Part shown: one piece after another, positions 15,811 to 22,559 of the stretch | Position numbering within the stretch: the stretch's first letter is position 1 | Layout: each line of letters starts with the position of its first letter | Assembly: GCA_029557965.1 (NCBI GenBank) | Contig: JAKQIM010000021.1 | Span: 1 to 40,540 of the forward strand | DNA length: 40,540 nt | From: Chloroflexota bacterium | GTDB taxonomy: Bacteria; Chloroflexota; Anaerolineae; Anaerolineales; UBA4823 | Direction of reading: 5' to 3' | Notes under the pieces: model-generated | What the model was told of the DNA's origin: nothing | Databases searched by the model: none | What the model saw: the letters and a program-made list of their open reading frames with translations, nothing else | Program-made: the position numbers and the translations under genes

Positions 15811-17175
15811 ATGAAGACGGGCATCATCCAACGGCTGATTGACGTTTTAGAGGACTCATTTGAGAACCTGAACGCCAATGTCTCCGCGGCTGCATTGGAA
15901 GATATCGCCATCACCATTCACAAGGCCATGTCGGTGGAAGCGCGGCACTTTCACACCCCCGAACACGTGCTTGGCCTGGTAGACACCTCTAACCCCATCC
16001 AATCGCTGGCAGCCCTGTTCCATGATATTGTGTATTACCAGGTGGACCGGGGCTTTTCTCCCGAAGTCTATGCCGTTGTCAGTCCCTTTTTCCACGAAGA
16101 CAATTCCGAAATTTTCATTAACGATGCTGTGCCTCAGAGTGAACGCTTCTTCCATGTGGCGATGGACATCTTTGGCCTGCTCCCTGGGCAAACCCTGGCC
16201 CCAGCCAGCGGGCTGAACGAGTTTATCAGCACGCTGGTGATGTACAGCAAGCTGCAGGGCATCCTGCCAGATAAAGAGCTGCTCAAGATCATCGTCTATA
16301 TCGAAGCCACCATTCCCTTCCGCGGCCCCGACGCCAACGGGTTGAGCGCCTTTGACAAGCTGGAAATGCGCCTGCGCCAGGCCGCCCAAGCCTACGCCAT
16401 TCCTCTGGGCGAGGATGAGATCATTTCTTCCATCCAGGGGGCTGTGGTCTTTGCAAATACAGATGTAGAGAACTTCTCTGAGCCCGACCCAGCCCAATTC
16501 TTAGAGAATACCTGGAAGCTGCTGCCCGAAACCAACATCGCCTTGCGGTCGGGCAGTGTCTATTCGATCCGCGAATACCGCTTTGCCCTGCAAAAGATGC
16601 ACGGTTTCTTGGTGGACCTGGACCCCGACACCGTCATGCATCAATACAAAGGCGTCCCGCCAGATGACATTTACCAGGATAAGGTGCAACACACGCGTTG
16701 TAACCTAGAAACGGCGCGCGAGTACCTGGGCACCAAGCTGTTGGCAACCGCCATGCTTGAAGCGCTGGCTGAGCTGACCGGTGGCGACGCCCCCATGTCA
16801 CTTTTCATGGGCGATATAGAAACCGACATCGAAGACATGAAGCGCATGGAAGATTACCTGCCCGCAGTGGAGACTCCCGAGCACATCGACACCAATTCCA
16901 CCGTCTTCCGCCTCTTGGATTCTGGGCGCTCTCGGACAGATTTCGATATGAAGAATGCCCCATTGGCCCTCTTCTTATATAAAGTGCTGGGGCCCGAAAA
17001 AGTGCTGCTGTACACCCAGCATGCCCGGCAAATGTTCGCCGGGCAGATCAGCGCCAAGGAATTCCTGGGCCTGATGGACCCGGATGTCACATCGGCCGTT
17101 GCCAATGCCTGCGCATCAATGGTACTGACGCGCAGCGAAAAACTGGCCAAGTACGTTTACAAGCCATCTTCTTGA
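15811..17175 (+). CDS. HD-superfamily-like protein of unknown function
   Basis: 454 aa from ATG 15811. The reading frame stays open back to 15541, but that stretch overlaps the glycosyltransferase and the promoter. Residues 45-75 contain RHFHTPEHVLGLV and ALFHDIVYYQVDRG; His46, His48 and the His71-Asp72 pair fit the first metal ligands of HD-type phosphohydrolases. The middle has GILPDKELLKIIVYIEATIPFR, and an acidic helical C-terminal half has LFMGDIETDIEDMKRMEDYLP. The exact family is not recognised; nucleotide or phosphoester hydrolysis is a guess from the HD pair. It precedes the UPF0173 hydrolase by 28 nt in the same direction, so the two probably share an mRNA. Confidence 0.7.
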   Translation: MKTGIIQRLIDVLEDSFENLNANVSAAALEDIAITIHKAMSVEARHFHTPEHVLGLVDTSNPIQSLAALFHDIVYYQVDRGFSPEVYAVVSPFFHEDNSEIFINDAVPQSERFFHVAMDIFGLLPGQTLAPASGLNEFISTLVMYSKLQGILPDKELLKIIVYIEATIPFRGPDANGLSAFDKLEMRLRQAAQAYAIPLGEDEIISSIQGAVVFANTDVENFSEPDPAQFLENTWKLLPETNIALRSGSVYSIREYRFALQKMHGFLVDLDPDTVMHQYKGVPPDDIYQDKVQHTRCNLETAREYLGTKLLATAMLEALAELTGGDAPMSLFMGDIETDIEDMKRMEDYLPAVETPEHIDTNSTVFRLLDSGRSRTDFDMKNAPLALFLYKVLGPEKVLLYTQHARQMFAGQISAKEFLGLMDPDVTSAVANACASMVLTRSEKLAKYVYKPSS

Positions 17176-17203
17176 CCTTTTCCAAAAACCGGAGGTTTCT
17201 TTT

Positions 17204-17890
17204 ATGAACACCATCCTTACCTGGTATGGGCATGCCACCCTGGGTTTAGAGACCGGCGGCTATAAGCTTTTGATTGATCCCTTCTTCTCGGGCAACCCGG
17301 CTGCCAGCCTGGCTGCCAGCCAGGCCTCCCCCGATTTCATCCTGGTCAGCCACGGTCACGATGACCATGTGGGCGATGCCATACCAATTGCCAAGCGCTG
17401 CGGGGCCACCGTGATCTGCAATTTCGAGATCGCCAACTGGCTGGAAAAACAGGGCATCCAGGCCCATGCCCAACACATCGGCGGCGGTCACCAACACCCC
17501 TTCGGCTATCTCAAGCTGACCCAGGCCATGCACGGTTCGGCCCTACCAGATGGCTCTTACGGCGGCAACCCGGCTGGCTTCTTGCTCACCACCAACACCG
17601 GCAAGAAGATCTACATGGCGTGCGACACCGGCCTGTTTGGAGATATGCACCTGATCGGTGAAGAAGGCATTGACCTGGCTGTCTTGCCCATCGGCGATAA
17701 CTTCACCATGGGCCCTGCCGATGCGCTGCGGGCAGTCAAGCTCCTCCAGCCCAGGCACGTCATCCCCGTCCACTACAATACCTGGGGGTTGATCGCCCAA
17801 GATCCGGTGGCCTGGGCCACGCGCGTAGAAGCCGAGACCCCCACCAAAGCCCACGTACTCAAGCCGGGGGGCGCCTTCACAATCTCCTGA
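17204..17890 (+). CDS. Metallo-beta-lactamase-fold hydrolase, UPF0173 family
   Basis: 228 aa, the usual family length. WYGHATLGLETGG and KLLIDPFFSGNP begin the fold. The metal motif HxHxDH is SHGHDDHVGD with His50, His52, Asp54 and His55. Further ligands are likely His in QAMHGSALPDG, Asp in MACDTGLFGDM and His in VIPVHYNTWG. Start ATG 17204 has GGAGG close upstream. Family members are predicted metal-dependent hydrolases with no settled substrate. It follows the HD-like gene closely and is ended by a strong hairpin. Confidence 0.9.
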   Translation: MNTILTWYGHATLGLETGGYKLLIDPFFSGNPAASLAASQASPDFILVSHGHDDHVGDAIPIAKRCGATVICNFEIANWLEKQGIQAHAQHIGGGHQHPFGYLKLTQAMHGSALPDGSYGGNPAGFLLTTNTGKKIYMACDTGLFGDMHLIGEEGIDLAVLPIGDNFTMGPADALRAVKLLQPRHVIPVHYNTWGLIAQDPVAWATRVEAETPTKAHVLKPGGAFTIS

Positions 17891-17909
17891 CGGCCAGCGA
17901 TCGATTCTC

Positions 17910-17955
17910 AAAACGATGGTGACCTACGGCAAAATATTGCCTCACCATCGTTTTT
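17910..17955 (+). terminator. Intrinsic terminator after the UPF0173 gene
   Basis: Outer arms 17910-17922 and 17942-17954 (AAAACGATGGTGA with its complement) enclose a smaller GGCAA/TTGCC hairpin (17928-17932 with 17937-17941). The 3' arm runs into TTTTT at 17951-17955. The A-rich and T-rich ends make it potentially bidirectional. Confidence 0.8.
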
Positions 17956-17967
17956 GATTCTATGAGT

Positions 17968-17973
17968 TATAAT
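17968..17973 (+). promoter_or_regulatory. Candidate -10 box for the molybdoenzyme gene
   Basis: TATAAT lies 39 nt before the ATG at 18013, just after the terminator. A GAAGGGA ribosome binding site lies in the leader at about 17995-18001. No good -35 is seen. Confidence 0.45.
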
Positions 17974-18012
17974 CCACTTCATTACAGGTATGGATGAAGG
18001 GAGTTAACCGCC

Positions 18013-18651
18013 ATGTTTGAGAATATGTTTCGCCGTAGAAATCTAGAAGAGCAGGTGCGCAAAGAAGGCCGCCTGCCGCCCGGCCAGGCACTGACCCAAA
18101 AATTCCCCGTCTTGCATTATGGCGCAGTGCCGCGCTTCAACCCCGCCACCTGGGATCTGCGGGTTTGGGGTGAGGTAGAAGAAGAAAAGCGCTGGACCTG
18201 GGCAGAATTCAACCAACTGCCGCGCACATCGTTGTTGATGGACATTCACTGCGTGACGCGCTGGAGTAAGTTTGACACCACCTGGGAAGGGGTGTCGCTG
18301 CGGGTGCTGGTAGACCAGGGATTGATCAAGCTCAAGCCAGGCGCCAAGTACCTGATGCAGCATGCTGAATATGGCTTCACAGCCAACCTGCCTGTCGAAG
18401 TGGCCCTGGCCGAGAACTTCTTGCTGGCGACTCACTTCGACGGCCAACCGCTCAGCCCCGATCACGGCTACCCGCTGCGCGGCGTGGTGGGTTACATCCC
18501 TGGGAGCGATGACCTGCCCACCCCGTACTTCTGGAAGGGCGCCAAGTGGCTGCGCGGCCTGGAATTCATGAGCCTGGACCGGCCCGGCTTTTGGGAGCAG
18601 GCCGGATATCACAATGAAGCGGACGTGTGGAAAGAAGAACGCTTCAGATAA
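18013..18651 (+). CDS. Sulfite-oxidase-like molybdopterin oxidoreductase
   Basis: 212 aa, matching the short cytosolic sulfite-oxidase-like proteins related to the catalytic domain of MsrP/YedY and SUOX. Cys80 in DIHCVTRWS is the expected molybdenum ligand. FPVLHYGAVPRFNPATWDLRVWG starts the domain. DTTWEGVSLRVLVDQ, HGYPLRGVVGYIPG and the Trp/Lys-rich KGAKWLRGLEFM follow the family pattern for pterin contacts. No Tat signal is present, so it should act in the cytoplasm, unlike MsrP. The substrate is unknown. It may share an mRNA with the membrane protein 62 nt downstream. Confidence 0.88.
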   Translation: MFENMFRRRNLEEQVRKEGRLPPGQALTQKFPVLHYGAVPRFNPATWDLRVWGEVEEEKRWTWAEFNQLPRTSLLMDIHCVTRWSKFDTTWEGVSLRVLVDQGLIKLKPGAKYLMQHAEYGFTANLPVEVALAENFLLATHFDGQPLSPDHGYPLRGVVGYIPGSDDLPTPYFWKGAKWLRGLEFMSLDRPGFWEQAGYHNEADVWKEERFR

Positions 18652-18713
18652 ACGATCGTAGCAACGATTTCAACCCCTTGAAGACCAGGCCGTTGCTGCG
18701 GTAAAGGAGAAAA

Positions 18714-19826
18714 ATGGATCAGATCGAGCCAACAGCCTCAGTTTCACCACCTGCAGCTTCACAGGTCTTACCCCCAGCCATCTCCAAAAGTCCTGGCTGC
18801 CTGGGAATTGGCGCTGAAATGGGCGCAAGCTTTGTCTTGCCGCTCTTCAGCCTCACATTTTACCGGCGCGCCGCCCGCACTCGCCTGGCATTGGCAATGG
18901 TTTTCTTCATATTGTTCGGGCTGGTCATCACCGGGCTTAAAACCCTGGGCATGATCCGCGGCATGGTGCTGGTGAGTACCGAAATCCAGCGTTCTTTTGC
19001 CAGCGGCGAATTTCCCGAAATCACGATTTCAGGCGGCGTGGCTGAGGCAACCGGTCCACAGCCGCGCGTACTGATCGACCAGGACGGCATCTTGATAGTG
19101 GTCGACACCGGCGGCACCTACACCGATATCGACCGTGCGCGGTACAACCAGGGCTTTTTGCTCACCAGCACCGAGCTGGTGATGCTGAACAACCAGGGCA
19201 ATTACCAGCGCCTGCCCTTGCGCGATCTGCAAGCTGCCTTTCAGGCCGACCCCATCCTTATCAACGGCACCACCGCTGCCGGTTGGTGGGGCACCGCGTC
19301 GGCAGTGTTGATGGTCATCAGCCTGCCGCTCTTGGCCATCTGGTACTGCCTGGTGCGCCTGGGGCATGTGTTGCTGATCGGGCTGGTTTTCTGGGGCATT
19401 GCCGCCCTGGTGCGCCCAAGCACCACCTTCAGCCAGGTGCTGGCAGCGGGCCTTTACGCAGTGGTGCCGGCATCCTACGGGCAGGTGCTGCTCTCTCAGG
19501 TAAACGTACACTTCCCCGGCCTGTTCACACTCCTGCTGATCCCAAGCTGGGCCTTGGGGCTGGCGGCGGCGTTATCCACCGCCCCGGCAGCCGTCTCGCC
19601 AGAGCCTGGCAGCGTTGCCCGGCCCGGGCTGGCGGGTGCGCTGCTGGCTGAGCGGCCTCTGCGCCCCTGGCGGGCCCTGATTGGCCTGCCACTGTTGATC
19701 GACCTGGCCCTTGAGATGATCTTCGCCTGGGGTGCCTGGTATGTCACCTGGCCCCTGGCCTTCATCACGCTGGCGGCCTTGATCCTGGTCAGCCTGCTGC
19801 CATTGGTGAAGAAACCACAGCCGTGA
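18714..19826 (+). CDS. DUF1189-like polytopic membrane protein
   Basis: 370 aa with AAAGGAG upstream of ATG 18714. After a Pro/Ser-rich N-terminal tail, one helix (about 62-82) is followed by an extracytoplasmic or soluble loop with ILIVVDTGGTYTDIDRARYNQGFLLTSTELVML, which resembles the core of DUF1189 proteins. Four to five helices follow near residues 195-275 and 320-360. Function unknown. The stop overlaps the GTG of the acyltransferase, so it is co-expressed with two lipid enzymes; a membrane or lipid-related role is inferred from that alone. Confidence 0.7.
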   Translation: MDQIEPTASVSPPAASQVLPPAISKSPGCLGIGAEMGASFVLPLFSLTFYRRAARTRLALAMVFFILFGLVITGLKTLGMIRGMVLVSTEIQRSFASGEFPEITISGGVAEATGPQPRVLIDQDGILIVVDTGGTYTDIDRARYNQGFLLTSTELVMLNNQGNYQRLPLRDLQAAFQADPILINGTTAAGWWGTASAVLMVISLPLLAIWYCLVRLGHVLLIGLVFWGIAALVRPSTTFSQVLAAGLYAVVPASYGQVLLSQVNVHFPGLFTLLLIPSWALGLAAALSTAPAAVSPEPGSVARPGLAGALLAERPLRPWRALIGLPLLIDLALEMIFAWGAWYVTWPLAFITLAALILVSLLPLVKKPQP

Positions 19827-20707
19827 GTCTTGACGATCTGATCAACAGCCAGGCCGCCTTGCGCCTGCTGATGGTGATTGGGCGGCTTGTGCCCTTGCGA
19901 GCTGGGCAGGCCCTGTCCTTCTGGTTGGCCGATCGTTATTCGGGCCGCCTCAAGAACCCGCAGGTGCAGATCGTGCGCGCCAACCACCAGGTATTCGAAC
20001 GCGGCCAGCTCAGCGAAGAGGCCCTGGCGCAGCGTACCCGCGCCGTCTTTCGCAACGCGCTGCGCAGTCAGTTTGAGTTCTTCCATTACCTGAGCCGGCC
20101 GCAAGCCATGCTCCAAATGGTGGCCCCCGAAGACCCTGTGGTCGAATTGGTGCGCCAGACTCAGCGCAGCGAACACCCAACCGTCTTTGCCTGCCCGCAC
20201 ACGGGCAACTTTGAACTGGCCGGTTTTGCCCTGCGGCTGATGGGATTGAACGTTCAGCTCCTGGCCCAACCTGGGCAGCGCAGCGATTACCAGGCCAAGA
20301 ACCGCCTGCGCCAGCAAGTGGGGTTTGACATCACCCCCATTTCGGCCGAAGCCCTGCGCCAGGCCATCCAGCGCCTGCAAAGCGGCGGCTCTGTGCTGAC
20401 AGGGCTGGACTGGCCGGTGAAAGAAACCAGGTTCCGGCCGCGCTTTTGCGGCCAACCATCTCTGCTGTCCACCGGGTATGTTCGCCTGGCAATCAAAGCC
20501 CAGGCTCCGGTGGTGGTCGTTGCCTGCCGGCGTGCTTCTGATGGGATCTATCACATCCGTGCATCGCAGCCCATCCCCATGCAGCCGGCAGAAGACCCAT
20601 CTCAGGCTATCCTGCAAAATACCGAGGCCGTGTTAGCCGCGGCCGAAAACTACATCCGCCAGGATCCTGAGCAATGGATGATGTTTCATCGAGTTTGGGA
20701 ACTATGA
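19823..20707 (+). CDS. LpxL/HtrB-like lysophospholipid acyltransferase
   Basis: 294 aa starting at GTG 19823 inside the previous stop. The catalytic HX4E motif is HTGNFE with His126 and Glu131. LLMVIGRLVPLRAGQALSFWLADR is the usual N-terminal hydrophobic entry, and GGSVLTGLDWPVKETRFRPRFCGQ and the C-terminal QDPEQWMMFHRVW (the family's P-QW-W-H type ending) fit the LPLAT/lauroyltransferase group. In monoderm bacteria such enzymes acylate phosphatidylinositol mannosides or similar glycolipids rather than lipid A. The pairing with a CDP-alcohol phosphatidyltransferase gene (ATGA overlap) supports such a role. Confidence 0.85.
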   Translation: MSLDDLINSQAALRLLMVIGRLVPLRAGQALSFWLADRYSGRLKNPQVQIVRANHQVFERGQLSEEALAQRTRAVFRNALRSQFEFFHYLSRPQAMLQMVAPEDPVVELVRQTQRSEHPTVFACPHTGNFELAGFALRLMGLNVQLLAQPGQRSDYQAKNRLRQQVGFDITPISAEALRQAIQRLQSGGSVLTGLDWPVKETRFRPRFCGQPSLLSTGYVRLAIKAQAPVVVVACRRASDGIYHIRASQPIPMQPAEDPSQAILQNTEAVLAAAENYIRQDPEQWMMFHRVWEL

Positions 20708-21408
20708 AAAAACAAAAACAGAAGAAGATTCGCGTCCCGCGCGAAAAACGCATCAACGATATTTTGCTCGGCCCACTGGAGCGCCCGGCTCTGCAATGGT
20801 TCTGCAAACATATGCCAGCCTGGGTGACGCCCGACCTGCTCACCGGCATCGGTGTGGGTGGGGCGGCCCTGATGACCCTGGGGTATGCCCTCAGCAACCA
20901 GGATAAAAACTTCTTGTGGCTGGTCAACCTGGGCATCCTCGTCAACTGGTTCGGCGACAGCCTGGATGGCAGCCTGGCCCGTTACCGCAAGATTGAGCGC
21001 CCGATCTATGGTTTCTTTGTCGACCATGTGTTTGACGCCATCGGCCAGGTCCTGGCCTTCATTGGCCTGATCCTATCCCCTTATGTGCGCCCAGAAATCG
21101 CCGTGCTGGCGCTGACAGTTTACCTGCTGATGGATGTGTTGGTGTTGGCCCGCATGAGCGTGAGTGGGGTCTTCAAGATCTCTTACGGCAAGATCGGCCC
21201 GACAGAAGTGCGCACCATCATTTTCTTGATCAACGTGGTGCTGTACTTCTGGAATCCCACCTTTGCCACCCCCTTGGGCCCCTTCTCGATCCTCGATATC
21301 GTGCTGGGGGTCGTGGGGACGATTTTCGTCTTCGTCTTCTTAGGCAGTGCCCTGCGCACAGCCCACAAGCTGCGCGACATCGACCAACAGCCGAAGGCCC
21401 AAGAATAA
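20704..21408 (+). CDS. CDP-alcohol phosphatidyltransferase
   Basis: 234 aa from ATG 20704, which overlaps the acyltransferase stop; an in-frame ATG at 20674 lies inside that gene. The family signature is complete: Asp85, Asp88-Gly89, Ala92-Arg93, Gly103, Asp107 and Asp111 in GDSLDGSLARYRKIERPIYG and FFVDHVFD. It binds metal and transfers a phosphatidyl group from CDP-diacylglycerol to an alcohol. About six hydrophobic helices surround the site. Which alcohol (inositol phosphate, glycerol phosphate or other) cannot be read from this motif. It sits in the inner face of the membrane and ends 3 nt from the convergent rnz gene. Confidence 0.9.
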   Translation: MKKQKQKKIRVPREKRINDILLGPLERPALQWFCKHMPAWVTPDLLTGIGVGGAALMTLGYALSNQDKNFLWLVNLGILVNWFGDSLDGSLARYRKIERPIYGFFVDHVFDAIGQVLAFIGLILSPYVRPEIAVLALTVYLLMDVLVLARMSVSGVFKISYGKIGPTEVRTIIFLINVVLYFWNPTFATPLGPFSILDIVLGVVGTIFVFVFLGSALRTAHKLRDIDQQPKAQE

Positions 21409-21411
21409 CCG

Positions 21412-22362
21412 TTATTCTTCTGGTTCTTTCTTGACCCTGGCACATTCTCCCCGCCGCACCTGGAAGGCGTCAAAATCGCGCGCCACGATAGCACCAGGGA
21501 AGATGGACTGCGCCTCTGCCAGCACATCGCGCTCGCGGTAGCGGCGTGAGATGTGCGTCAGGATCAGGTGCTTGACACCGGCTTTGACAGCCAGCTCAGC
21601 CGCCCGCCGGGCCGTCAAATGAGCAAATTGGTCGGCCATCTCTACGTCTTCGTGCAGATAAGTGGCCTCAATCACCAGGGTATCGGCATCGCGGCAGATT
21701 TCTACCAGCTCGTCCGTGCGGCCCAGGTCTCCCACGTGCACCAGGCGCGTGCCTGGGCGTGCCGGACCCAGCACCTGCTCAGGGTCGATCGTGCGCCCAT
21801 CCGGCAGGGTGACAGGCAGGCCGGCGACCAGGTCGCGCCGCCAGGGACCCACCGGGATGGCCAACTCATCCGCCTTTTCTGGCAAGAAGGGGCGCCGGGT
21901 TTGCTCTTCAAACACAAACCCGTAGCAATCTGGCCCCCGGTGCCAGACCGGAAAAGCGCTGACGGTAAAATCGCTGCCCTCGAAAATGAGGCCCGGCTGG
22001 ATCTCCCGCAGGTTCAACTCCATGGGCGGGTGCGCCCCGCGCAGCACCACGCCGTGCACCAGGTCGTGAATGCGGGCCAGCGCCCAAGAACCAGCAAATA
22101 TTTCCAGTTCGTCGATCGTCTCCCAGCGCGAAAAGGTAGAAAGCAGGCCGGCCAGGCCCAAGATGTGGTCCAGGTGACCGTGGGTGATCAAGATGCGGTT
22201 CAGGCGCTTGAAACCCAGGCCCGATTGCAAAATCTGACGCTGCGTACCTTCTCCGCAGTCCACCAAGAAGCGGTATTCATCGTGCATGACCACCTGGGCT
22301 GAAAGCCCACGGTGGACAGAGGGAGCCGAAGCAGAAGTGCCGAGAAAAACGATTTCAAACAA
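21412..22362 (-). CDS. rnz: Ribonuclease Z
   Basis: 316 aa, normal for the short form. It removes the 3' trailer of tRNA precursors. The zinc motif is THGHLDHILGL with His61, His63, Asp65 and His66. Further signatures are FLGTSASAPSVHRG, FLVDCGEGTQRQIL, GDLGRTDELVEI, and LTARRAAELAVKAGVKHLILTHISRRY carrying the late His ligands. The start is TTG at 22362, since the MFEIVFLG beginning fits homologues and AGGTGA lies at good distance; no ATG is available there. It overlaps nothing but is tail-to-tail with the phosphatidyltransferase gene. Confidence 0.95.
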   Translation of the reverse strand: MFEIVFLGTSASAPSVHRGLSAQVVMHDEYRFLVDCGEGTQRQILQSGLGFKRLNRILITHGHLDHILGLAGLLSTFSRWETIDELEIFAGSWALARIHDLVHGVVLRGAHPPMELNLREIQPGLIFEGSDFTVSAFPVWHRGPDCYGFVFEEQTRRPFLPEKADELAIPVGPWRRDLVAGLPVTLPDGRTIDPEQVLGPARPGTRLVHVGDLGRTDELVEICRDADTLVIEATYLHEDVEMADQFAHLTARRAAELAVKAGVKHLILTHISRRYRERDVLAEAQSIFPGAIVARDFDAFQVRRGECARVKKEPEE

Positions 22363-22536
22363 TGGATTTCACCTGATATAAAATAACGGCGCCCCCGGTT
22401 GCCGTGCCAGATATTGTACCATTCTTCTCCATAATCTCAACCGGGTTTTCAACGGTTGTCATGGCCAAATCAGGGCCTGGCAGGCACAGCCCATGTTAAA
22501 TGGCCCATCCATCAAGCCAGGCTGAAGGCTTCGATA

Positions 22537-22545
22537 TGCTATAAT
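22537..22545 (+). promoter_or_regulatory. Extended -10 promoter of ftsK
   Basis: TGC plus TATAAT (22540-22545). The ATG at 22560 follows after 14 nt, so the leader would be about 8 nt without a Shine-Dalgarno site. Confidence 0.5.
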
Positions 22546-22559
22546 CTTTCAATAATACC

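Noticed and set aside
19496..20617. 373-codon minus-strand frame across two plus-strand genes
   Set aside because: It spans the junction of the DUF1189-like and acyltransferase genes and has no motifs; the plus-strand HX4E enzyme is clear.
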